A stretch of DNA of 64,000 nt from Dyadobacter endophyticus. GTDB taxonomy: Bacteria > Bacteroidota > Bacteroidia > Cytophagales > Spirosomataceae. The stretch covers positions 1,672,425 to 1,736,424 of the forward strand of contig NZ_BMIA01000001.1 of the NCBI RefSeq assembly GCF_014641595.1, read 5' to 3'. Position numbers and translations under genes: made by a program. Of this stretch, positions 37,605 to 45,370 are shown one piece after another; within the stretch, counting starts at the first letter, position 1, and each line of letters opens with the position of its first letter. The notes below the pieces were generated by a model. That model was not told the DNA's origin. It saw nothing but the letters and a program-made list of their open reading frames with translations, and did not search any database.

Positions 37605-39872
37605 ATGAAGAACATTCGCAACGTACTCTTTTACTGCATTACAATCGGAATATTCGCAGCCCTGCTCTACTTCTTTATCCGACAGGGCACATTCCTCGAA
37701 AAAGCCGGCCAGATTCCTCAAAAAGCACAAAGTATATCCTCCTGGGAGCAATTCACCGATACCTTCGGGCACAACCTCACCCACCCGCTCGCCACGCTCC
37801 TCGCCCAAATCGTCACCATTATCATCGTCGCCCGCCTGTTTGGCTGGATTTGCAAAGCCATCGGCCAGCCGACAGTGATCGGTGAGATCGCTGCGGGTAT
37901 TTTCCTGGGGCCGTCGGTGCTCGGGATGTTCTACCCGGAAGTTTCCGCTTTCATTTTCCCCAAAACCTCGTTGAGCAACTTGCAGTTTCTCAGCCAGGTA
38001 GGACTGATCCTTTTCATGTTCATCATCGGCATGGAGCTGGATCTCAAAGTGCTGAAAACCAAGGCGCAGGAAGCGATCGTGATCAGCCACGCCAGCATTA
38101 TACTGCCGTTTGCGTTGGGCGTAGGGCTGGCATTATACCTCTACACCGACTTTGCCCCCGAGGGCATTAACTTCCTGTCCTTCGCCCTTTTCACAGGTAT
38201 TGCGTTAAGTATCACCGCATTTCCGGTCCTTGCACGCATTGTGCAGGAGCGCGGGCTCTCCCGTACGCGCCTGGGCATGATGGTGATCACCTGCGCGGCC
38301 ACCGACGATATTACCGCGTGGTGCATCCTCGCGGCAGTGATCGCAATCGTGAAGGCCGGCGAATTTGTGAGCGCGATCTATACGATCATCCTTTCCGTTG
38401 CATATGTATTGCTGATGCTGCAATTGGTAAAACCGATGCTGAAACGCATTGGCGACCACTATGCTTACCGTGAGGGACTTACAAAGCCGGTAGTGGCGCT
38501 GTTCTTCGTCGTGCTGCTCGTTTCTTCCTATCTCACCGAGGTAATCGGCATTCACGCGCTTTTCGGGGCGTTTATGGCCGGGGTGATCATGCCTGCGAAC
38601 CAACGTTTCCGCAATATTTTTATTGAGAAAGTAGAAGACGTGGCACTGGTGCTGCTATTGCCGCTTTTCTTTGTTTTTACGGGTTTAAGAACCCAGATAG
38701 GCCTGCTGAATGATCCGCATCTTTGGTATGTCACCGGGCTCATCATCGCGGCGGCGGTGATCGGTAAGTTCGTCGGAAGCGCCGTAGCGGCATTGTTTGT
38801 GAAGCAGTCGTGGCGCGACAGTCTTATTATCGGCTCGCTGATGAACACCCGCGGACTGGTGGAACTGGTGGTGCTCAATATTGGGTACGACATCGGCGTA
38901 CTCTCGCCTCAAATCTTCACAATGATGGTGATCATGGCCCTCGCAACAACCTGTATGACAGGCCCCGCCCTAGACCTGATCGACAAATTCCTCCCCGCAC
39001 CGAAAGACGACCTCCATCCGATACACGAGCCGTCGCGTTTTTCGGTACTCATTGCATTCGCAAGTCCGCAGGGCGGCCGCAAAATGCTTCGCCTGGCCGA
39101 CAAACTGGTTTCCAAACAACCTGATGAGCAAAACATTACCGCATTGCACCTTTCGCCGAGCAGCTATCTCAACCAGGTCAATACCGAAGAATACCAGTAC
39201 GAAACCTTCCGACCGATCAACGAAGAGGCCCACGAGCTCAATACTTCTTTCACGTCGCTCTTCAAACCATCGCAGAGCATCGAGCACGATATTATCGAAA
39301 CCGCTAACGACGGCGATTTCGATATGCTGATGATCGGGATCGGCAAATCGGTGTTCGAAGGTACTTTTTTGGGGAAAATATTGGGTTTCACTTCCAAATT
39401 CGTTAGCCGCGAGCGCCTTTTCGATACCATTACCGGTAAGGAAAAGCTCTTCCACTCCGATGTTTTCGACGAACGGACGACGCACATCATCAGATCGGTG
39501 AAGGTGCCCGTCGGCATTCTGATCGAAAAAAATCTCGAACAGGTAAAGAATGTTTTCATGCCGCTGTTCACGCCGGAGGACCGCCGCCTGCTCCCATTCG
39601 CCGAGCGCCTTTCTGTCGTAAACGGCTTGCAAATGACGATCATGGACCCGTCGCAGACCGTAAGCCAGCACGTCGAAACCGGTGAGGCCTTGGATGCATT
39701 GCAGGAAAAATCGCCTGAAAACGTGACCATGCTTTACGAAAACGTGCTTGAAAAGGACTTTCTGCAAAGTCAGGACCTGATGGTGATCAGCCTCGAAAGC
39801 TGGATCAAAGCGGTGGAGTCGCACAGCGTGTGGCTTTCGTACTCCCCCTCCGTGCTGATCATTCGGGGCTGA
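37605..39872 (+). CDS. CPA2-type cation/proton antiporter with C-terminal cytoplasmic domain
   Basis: The ATG at 37605 (MKNIRNVLFYCITIGIFAAL) gives 755 residues. A leading helix is followed by the Na/H-exchanger membrane domain of about 12 segments, including IGQPTVIGEIAAGIFLGPSV, LFMFIIGMELDLKVL and the core ATDDITAWCILAAVI with its Asp-Asp pair. From about residue 470 a long soluble part resembles a tandem universal-stress-protein-like region (RFSVLIAFASPQGGRKMLRL). It should exchange Na+ or K+ for H+ across the inner membrane, with the C-terminal domain as regulator. Monocistronic. Confidence 0.9.
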   Translation: MKNIRNVLFYCITIGIFAALLYFFIRQGTFLEKAGQIPQKAQSISSWEQFTDTFGHNLTHPLATLLAQIVTIIIVARLFGWICKAIGQPTVIGEIAAGIFLGPSVLGMFYPEVSAFIFPKTSLSNLQFLSQVGLILFMFIIGMELDLKVLKTKAQEAIVISHASIILPFALGVGLALYLYTDFAPEGINFLSFALFTGIALSITAFPVLARIVQERGLSRTRLGMMVITCAATDDITAWCILAAVIAIVKAGEFVSAIYTIILSVAYVLLMLQLVKPMLKRIGDHYAYREGLTKPVVALFFVVLLVSSYLTEVIGIHALFGAFMAGVIMPANQRFRNIFIEKVEDVALVLLLPLFFVFTGLRTQIGLLNDPHLWYVTGLIIAAAVIGKFVGSAVAALFVKQSWRDSLIIGSLMNTRGLVELVVLNIGYDIGVLSPQIFTMMVIMALATTCMTGPALDLIDKFLPAPKDDLHPIHEPSRFSVLIAFASPQGGRKMLRLADKLVSKQPDEQNITALHLSPSSYLNQVNTEEYQYETFRPINEEAHELNTSFTSLFKPSQSIEHDIIETANDGDFDMLMIGIGKSVFEGTFLGKILGFTSKFVSRERLFDTITGKEKLFHSDVFDERTTHIIRSVKVPVGILIEKNLEQVKNVFMPLFTPEDRRLLPFAERLSVVNGLQMTIMDPSQTVSQHVETGEALDALQEKSPENVTMLYENVLEKDFLQSQDLMVISLESWIKAVESHSVWLSYSPSVLIIRG

Positions 39873-39913
39873 GGATCCGCAGTTTATGTCAAATGTGCCT
39901 ATGGTGGCAGCCT

Positions 39914-39995
39914 GAGCGTACGGGGCCGCCCGGCGATCGAAGGCCGTTTGCGCTATGCAAATGATGTTTCGACCGCCCGGCGGCCCGGTTCGCTC
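39914..39995. repeat. GC-rich imperfect palindrome of the CTGAGCG type
   Basis: GAGCGTACGGGGCCGCCCGG with the following CGATCGAA (39914-39941) pairs with the complementary right arm ending CGCTC at 39995, with a few mismatches. The left edge GGCAGCCTGAGCG and the internal TCGAAGGC parallel GTCAGTCTGAGCG and TCGAAGAC of the 17.8 kb element. It lies in the 210-bp gap between the antiporter gene and the nucleotide-translocase-like gene. A weak ACCC/GGGT hairpin with a T run follows at about 40014-40030. Confidence 0.6.
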
Positions 39996-40082
39996 TTATT
40001 TAATACCTCCTTCACCCAAACGGGTTTTTAAAAGGAATAATAAGTGTTTATTTTACAGTAGCGACGCTAGCATTCCAACTCT

Positions 40083-43000
40083 ATGATCCCATTTTTAAGC
40101 CAAAACCGGTTTACGAAGTCCATTAACCCGCAAACAATCCTTTTCTTTTTCCATAATTTCTTTACGAACGTCGGTACCACGCTGGTTTACGTTTCGGCTA
40201 ATGTGCTCCTGCTGGAAAACCATCCAGAATACTCGCTGCCGCTCGCCTACATCGCCGCGGCCCTTGCCGTGATGGCCTCGGGAAAAGTTTATGAGTATTT
40301 CGAACACCATCTTCTGCTCAAAAAGCTGAGCCTTGGAACGATGCTTTCGGCATTGTTTATGGTGATCGTCGTGATCGGTTTGTTGCTGCTCGGGCATGGC
40401 GTAGCCACCGCCATTGCCGTGATGGTGGGTTACCGGATCGTTTACCTGCTTATCAACCTGGAATTCTGGGGCTTATCCGCATTGGTTTTCGATGTGCGTC
40501 AAAGCAAGCGGCTGTTCAGCGTGATCGGCTCGGGCGATATGCCTGCCAAAGCGCTTGGTGCGGTTCTTGCCGTGCTAATCCATTCCCCGTCGGTACTGGC
40601 AATACTGCTCGTTATCTCGCTGATTTTTTTCGCATTGGCATTCTACACGCAGATCCTCACATTCCGACATACCGATATTCCCAACCCGCACCACGCACGC
40701 ACCAGGCAAACGAATTCCGATTCCCGCATTATCCAGAAATACTTTGGAGGCAACAAGCTGCTGACTTCGCTATGCATAGGCATGGTCGCCATTGCGGCCA
40801 CCGCGACCTGGATCGAGTACCATTTTTTTGTAAACGTCAAATACAAATTCCATAGCCAGCACGACGTGATCTTTTTCGTGGGTTCGCTGCTCACGGCCAC
40901 TTATGTGATCTCGACGTTCGTGAAAATGCTGTTTTCGAGTAAAACCGTGGAGCGATTCGGGATTAAAGTCACATTATACCTGCTGCCGCTGACGACCATC
41001 GCCATTTCCCTGGGTTTGCTCGTATCGTCCTATTTCCGCAAAGACGAGCCTTCGCTGCTGGTTTACTATTGCATTGCTTATTTGCTTTTCGAACTGGTAA
41101 GAAGGACTATTTTCGACCCGGTTTTCCTTGTTTTGTTCCAACCGCTTTCCACCAAAACCCGTTTGAAAGGTCACACGCTAGCGAAAGGCCTTTTTGAGCC
41201 GCTTGGGATGCTTATCGCGGGTGTTATGCTCTGGATCGTCTACACGCAGCATTGGAGCGATATCAGCCTCACATTCGACCTGTCGCTGCTTTTCGCGGTC
41301 GGTGCATTGCTGGTGTTCCGGAAAACCTACCAGCACTACATGCAGGAACTGAAATCGGCGATCAGCAAGCGCTTCATCCGCAGCGGCGAAATGGCCTCCC
41401 CTGCCGAGGCATTGCCGATTATCACCGAAAACCTGCAAAGCGACCGTAAGGAAGAGGTTCTGAACGCGATCGACTGGCTGGCAAGAAACAAAATATCGCT
41501 GTTCCGCAAACATGCCGGCGAGCTTTTGAAAAACCCTTTTGTACAGGTAAGGTTGAAGACTTTGCAAACACTTTCGGCACTCGATAAACCCGAGCTTTCG
41601 GGTTCATTTATCTCTTACATCGAAAACGAACCTGATGCGACATGCCAGGTGCTGGCCGTACGGCTGGCCTGCGCCAATGGGAGGCTTTCCGAGGAGGAAC
41701 TCGCCCGTTTCCTCGCACACCAGGATCTGGACATTGTAAAAGGCACCATTATCGGGTGCTGGGAGGCAGGAAAAGCATTGCCGTTAATACACGGAACCCT
41801 GCAAAGACTTTTCGGCTCGGAGCAGGAAGGCCACCAGCTCGCAGCGCTCGACTGCCTGAAAGTAACGGGCATTCATTCGTACGAAAACCTGCTCAAAAGC
41901 TGCATTCACAACGGCTCGCAACGCGTGCGCAACTATGCGATAGAAGTAGCGGCGACCGTAGGCTCTCCTGCCCTTTTACGGGATCTCCGTCTCGTGCTCA
42001 CAGGCACATTGACGCCCTCGACCATCCATGCGCTGATCAATTCCGGTGACCTCGGCATCCGCATTATCGAGGAGTGGTTGCAGCAGGATACCGCCGGGGA
42101 TCGCATCAGGACGTTTATTAAAACAGCTGAAAAAGGCAGGCATGAATTTATACTTCAAATACTTTTTAACCTTATTAAAAATATTTACCAGCATAAATTT
42201 TTAATTAATACTGAAAACACCACTAGTATTAAAAGTAAAGAAAGTAATTCCCATACCAATCATATTGACAGTTTCATCCATATTGCGGCTTTGAAACCAC
42301 TTAGCAACTACACATTAATAGCTGATTACAAAGTACTTATACCAGAATTTGTGGAAAAAGAGCTCATCCATGCCGGGCAATTGCTCAACGGAATGGATGC
42401 TTCTGAAAACGATATTGTATGGAACAATGCCCTGGAATATGAGTTGGAATTAACCGCGCAACGGCTGTTCTACCTCTTCATGATGCAGTACGACAAGGAG
42501 GCTGTGCAGAGTGCCTGGAAGGGAATCCGCCATGCCGGCAAAGAGAAACGCGCCAATTCGCTCGAATTGATCGAGAGCTTTTTGCCGCGAATGCTGTACC
42601 CATCGCTGCATGCGTTGTTTGAGAATATACCGATCCAGAGAAAGCGCGACGCGTTGCGTCAGTATATGGGCAATATGGATCCGGGCCTGTCGCTGATCAC
42701 CACCATCCTGTCACAGGAGGAGCGGTCGTTCACAACCTGGACCATCGCGCTGGCTGTCGGCAAATGCGACATTGCCGAGGCCGATTTGATACATCTCGAA
42801 AAGCTCTCCCACCATTCATCACGCCTGATACGCGAGGCCGTGCAAGAAAAATATGCCATCCTCGCCCGGCGCCCCGAACTTAAATTCTCGCTTCGAATCC
42901 CTATGAAACACGCCGAACCCACCCAGCAGATTTCCGAAATGGAAAGGGTGATTGTCCTTAAAAACACCCAGCTTTTCGCGCAGACGCCCGAGAATGTCCT

Positions 43001-43355
43001 CAGCTCCATTGCACCGATCATGAGAGAGGTGACTTACAGTGACGGGCAGGAGATATTTGCGAAAGGCGACCTGGGCGATTCGATGTACATCATTTACACC
43101 GGCCAGGTAGGCATTTACGACGGTCCGAAACAGCTTGCATTGTTCGATAAGGGAGAGATTTTCGGGGAGCTCGCATTGCTGGATACAGAGCCACGCTCGG
43201 CAACTACTGTGGCAGAAACCGACACGCTCGTATTCCGCATCGACCAGGAAGATTTCTTTGAACTGATGGAAGAACGCGACGAGATCCTGCGCAACGTGCT
43301 GCGCATCCTATGCCAGCGGATCCGCGTGCAGAATGAAAAAATGCGCCAGTTATAA
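40083..43355 (+). CDS. Npt/TLC-like membrane protein with HEAT-like repeats and cyclic-nucleotide-binding domain
   Basis: The 1090-residue protein has three parts. Residues about 15-430 form roughly 12 membrane segments resembling ATP/ADP translocase-like (Npt1/Npt2) carriers (FFFHNFFTNVGTTLVYVSAN, RIVYLLINLEFWGLSALVF, FELVRRTIFDPVFLVLFQPL). About 440-940 is helical-repeat (HEAT-like) sequence. About 960-1085 is a cyclic-nucleotide-binding domain with an intact phosphate cassette, FGELALLDTEPRSATT, including the ligand-binding Glu and Arg. It is predicted to be a cNMP-gated transporter or membrane sensor. It converges, with a 6-nt overlap, on an operon encoding an adenylate cyclase. Residues about 690-760 are encoded by an AT-rich patch. 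Confidence 0.85.
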   Translation: MIPFLSQNRFTKSINPQTILFFFHNFFTNVGTTLVYVSANVLLLENHPEYSLPLAYIAAALAVMASGKVYEYFEHHLLLKKLSLGTMLSALFMVIVVIGLLLLGHGVATAIAVMVGYRIVYLLINLEFWGLSALVFDVRQSKRLFSVIGSGDMPAKALGAVLAVLIHSPSVLAILLVISLIFFALAFYTQILTFRHTDIPNPHHARTRQTNSDSRIIQKYFGGNKLLTSLCIGMVAIAATATWIEYHFFVNVKYKFHSQHDVIFFVGSLLTATYVISTFVKMLFSSKTVERFGIKVTLYLLPLTTIAISLGLLVSSYFRKDEPSLLVYYCIAYLLFELVRRTIFDPVFLVLFQPLSTKTRLKGHTLAKGLFEPLGMLIAGVMLWIVYTQHWSDISLTFDLSLLFAVGALLVFRKTYQHYMQELKSAISKRFIRSGEMASPAEALPIITENLQSDRKEEVLNAIDWLARNKISLFRKHAGELLKNPFVQVRLKTLQTLSALDKPELSGSFISYIENEPDATCQVLAVRLACANGRLSEEELARFLAHQDLDIVKGTIIGCWEAGKALPLIHGTLQRLFGSEQEGHQLAALDCLKVTGIHSYENLLKSCIHNGSQRVRNYAIEVAATVGSPALLRDLRLVLTGTLTPSTIHALINSGDLGIRIIEEWLQQDTAGDRIRTFIKTAEKGRHEFILQILFNLIKNIYQHKFLINTENTTSIKSKESNSHTNHIDSFIHIAALKPLSNYTLIADYKVLIPEFVEKELIHAGQLLNGMDASENDIVWNNALEYELELTAQRLFYLFMMQYDKEAVQSAWKGIRHAGKEKRANSLELIESFLPRMLYPSLHALFENIPIQRKRDALRQYMGNMDPGLSLITTILSQEERSFTTWTIALAVGKCDIAEADLIHLEKLSHHSSRLIREAVQEKYAILARRPELKFSLRIPMKHAEPTQQISEMERVIVLKNTQLFAQTPENVLSSIAPIMREVTYSDGQEIFAKGDLGDSMYIIYTGQVGIYDGPKQLALFDKGEIFGELALLDTEPRSATTVAETDTLVFRIDQEDFFELMEERDEILRNVLRILCQRIRVQNEKMRQL
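42121..42360. other. AT-rich patch inside the Npt-HEAT-CNB gene
   Basis: About 200 bp within an otherwise balanced coding sequence turn strongly AT-rich and encode an Asn/Lys/Ile/Ser-rich stretch (NLIKNIYQHKFLINTENTTS). The patch includes TACTTTTTAA at 42160 and ATTAAAAGTA at 42228-42237. The latter is the exact reverse complement of the TACTTTTAAT motif found in the intergenic islands at 14.5 and 28.5 kb. The reading frame stays open throughout. Confidence 0.6.
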
Positions 43356-43937
43356 GGCGCGTGCCTTGTTTTTGAGGTGTTGGAGATGCCGTTGCTTGAC
43401 GGCATCCCGACGCTTCTGCTCCGAAGCCGTCCAGTAGGAATGTGCTTCCAGGAACCTGACCTGCACCGCATCCCACGCAGGAATGTCCTCCACCATATCC
43501 CTCGCTTTCAATTCCTCGAATAATGTGGCTGCAATGCCCTGGAAATCGTCGCGCCCGAGGTAATCCAGGTCGGCGTCGCAAAGGATCATTTCCAGCGCAT
43601 TTTGGGGGCTTTGCGGGATCTTTGTTGCCATAATCATCCCGCAGATTGTTTCTGTTTGATGTTCGGTGTAGCCAAAACCGGGCAAGACCTCCCGCGCGAG
43701 CAGGCAACCCGCTTCCTCATGGCCCTGGTAGACGGTCATGAAGCCACTGTCGTGGTAAAATGCGGCGGTACGAAGCAATAACAGGGATTCCTCGTCGGTA
43801 ACGCCTTCCGACGCTGCTATTTCTGCTGACGCATTCACAACATCGAGCGTGTGGTGGATTCCGTGATAAAAAAGCGTGCGGTCGAGCCGGTTTTCTAGCT
43901 GTCCGAGCACGTATTGTTCAGCCTTTTCGATTTGCAT
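43350..43937 (-). CDS. HD-domain phosphohydrolase, candidate cyclic-nucleotide phosphodiesterase
   Basis: The ATG at 43937 lies 2 nt after the cyclase stop codon, so the two are translationally coupled; a longer in-frame start would overlap the cyclase gene. The 195-residue protein has HD-type metal ligands: His29 in YHGIHHTLDVV, His62-Asp63 in AAFYHDSGF, and Asp121/Asp123 in CDADLDYLG. YHxxxHxxDV resembles the first metal site of class I phosphodiesterases. Its place directly behind an adenylate cyclase suggests it degrades the cyclic nucleotide, though the substrate is inferred from context. Its stop overlaps the tail of the convergent cNMP-binding transporter gene. Confidence 0.85.
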   Translation of the reverse strand: MQIEKAEQYVLGQLENRLDRTLFYHGIHHTLDVVNASAEIAASEGVTDEESLLLLRTAAFYHDSGFMTVYQGHEEAGCLLAREVLPGFGYTEHQTETICGMIMATKIPQSPQNALEMILCDADLDYLGRDDFQGIAATLFEELKARDMVEDIPAWDAVQVRFLEAHSYWTASEQKRRDAVKQRHLQHLKNKARAL

Positions 43938-43939
43938 GG

Positions 43940-44986
43940 CTATTCGAGTACTTCGTAGATCAACACGGGGTTCGATTTGTTTTTGAGGTTCACCTCGCCG
44001 ACCAAGCTGCATTGGAATGCTTCTTTGAGCTTTTCATAGGCCGAATCCGGCACGACCACCTGCCCCGGTTTGGCAATGGATTGAAGTCGCTGAGCCACAT
44101 TCACCACGTCGCCGATCACCGTGTAATCCAACCGCTTCAATGCAGCCGAACCGATATTACCCGACACCATTTCACCGGAATTAATCCCTATCGAAACTTT
44201 GGGGTGGTAACCGGATTGATCCGACAATTCTTCCTTGAAGCCGTTAATATGGTTGCGAACTGCGAGCGACGACTCCACGGCGCGGTCGAGGTGGTAATCC
44301 CCGCGGAAAACCGCCATGACGGCGTCGCCCATGAACTTGTCGACGTGTCCGCCCTGCGCGATGATTTCCTTCACCATCACATCAAAATACTTGTTGATGA
44401 GCTTCACGACGCGATCCGGCTGCTCTTTCTCGGATATAGCTGTGAAGCCGCACATATCCATAAAAACGACGGTCCCTTCGATATTTTCGCTCGTCATGAG
44501 CGACTTTTCGAAGGTTTCCTGGGTCATGAATTGCAGTACCGAGGCATCCACATACATTCTCAGGATATCGTTTTCACGAACAGCTTTCAATGTTTCCTTC
44601 AACTGGGCTACGTATTGAAGCGTTTTCTCCATCGTGACTTCCAGATCGCGGAAATCGATCGGTTTAGTCAGGAAATCGAATGCACCGCGGTTCATGGCCG
44701 TACGGATATTGTCCATATCGCCGTAGGCCGACACGATCACGGATTTCAACAGCGGACTCATTTCACCGAGCCGTACGAGCAAAGTCAGCCCGTCCATTTC
44801 GGGCATATTGATGTCGCTCAGCACCATATCCACGTCGGGATGCTCGACGAGCACTTCGAGCGCTTTCAGGCCGTTTTCAGCGAAAACGAATTCATATTGC
44901 TGTTCGCGGATGTGTCGCCTGAACTTTTGTTTGATGAGCAGTTGCAGGTCGGCCTCGTCGTCCACTACGAGTATTTTGGCTTTCAT
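43940..44986 (-). CDS. response regulator with class III adenylate cyclase output
   Basis: The 348-residue protein has a receiver domain (1-120, phospho-acceptor Asp58 in [11 protein letters not shown], Lys108 in FLTKP) and a class III nucleotide cyclase domain (about 165-348). Both metal Asp residues (Asp177 in [13 protein letters not shown]; Asp221 in [11 protein letters not shown]) are present. Lys217 and Thr289 occupy the base-recognition positions typical of adenylate cyclases such as CyaC, and Asn296/Arg300 the transition-state positions (VVNVAQRLQ). It should make cAMP when phosphorylated by the operon's kinase. It overlaps the upstream REC gene by 4 nt. Confidence 0.93.
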   Translation of the reverse strand: MKAKILVVDDEADLQLLIKQKFRRHIREQQYEFVFAENGLKALEVLVEHPDVDMVLSDINMPEMDGLTLLVRLGEMSPLLKSVIVSAYGDMDNIRTAMNRGAFDFLTKPIDFRDLEVTMEKTLQYVAQLKETLKAVRENDILRMYVDASVLQFMTQETFEKSLMTSENIEGTVVFMDMCGFTAISEKEQPDRVVKLINKYFDVMVKEIIAQGGHVDKFMGDAVMAVFRGDYHLDRAVESSLAVRNHINGFKEELSDQSGYHPKVSIGINSGEMVSGNIGSAALKRLDYTVIGDVVNVAQRLQSIAKPGQVVVPDSAYEKLKEAFQCSLVGEVNLKNKSNPVLIYEVLE

Positions 44987-45354
44987 AACAGGAGTAGTTT
45001 CTCTTTCAATTCGTTAAAATTGACGGGTTTCGTCAGGAAATCGTCGGCACCAAGCTGCATCGCCTGGTCGTGGTTGGCGGCGTCGCCGTAAGCGGTGATC
45101 ATCATCACCTGCGGGGGGGCCGAGGGATGATCTGTGCGAATGCGTTTCAGCAGCTCGATACCGCTCATTCCGGGCATATTAATGTCCGAAAGGATCATGA
45201 CTACTTCCGAAGGATGGTTTTGCATGTATTCCAGCGCTTCCTCGCCTGAAAATGCGAACGAAAACTCGAACTGCCCGGCGCGGATCTCGCGGCGGAATTT
45301 CTGCTCAAAAAGCGATTTAACGTCTTCCTCGTCGTCTACAACCAGTATTTTCAT
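44983..45354 (-). CDS. single-domain response regulator (REC only)
   Basis: The 123-residue protein is a bare receiver domain. It has acidic residues VVDDEED at the N-terminus, phospho-acceptor Asp57 in [11 protein letters not shown], Thr in MMITAYGD and Lys in DFLTKPVNF. It has no output domain. It resembles the REC part of the cyclase encoded next to it (4-nt ATGA overlap), so it arose perhaps by duplication. It may be a phosphate sink or shuttle between the histidine kinase and the cyclase. Confidence 0.93.
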   Translation of the reverse strand: MKILVVDDEEDVKSLFEQKFRREIRAGQFEFSFAFSGEEALEYMQNHPSEVVMILSDINMPGMSGIELLKRIRTDHPSAPPQVMMITAYGDAANHDQAMQLGADDFLTKPVNFNELKEKLLLL

Positions 45355-45370
45355 GTTTGGTTAAGGTTAA

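Noticed and set aside
44012..45091. 359-codon open frame on the plus strand
   Set aside because: It mirrors the cyclase and REC genes, which carry complete catalytic motifs and overlap each other by 4 nt on the minus strand.
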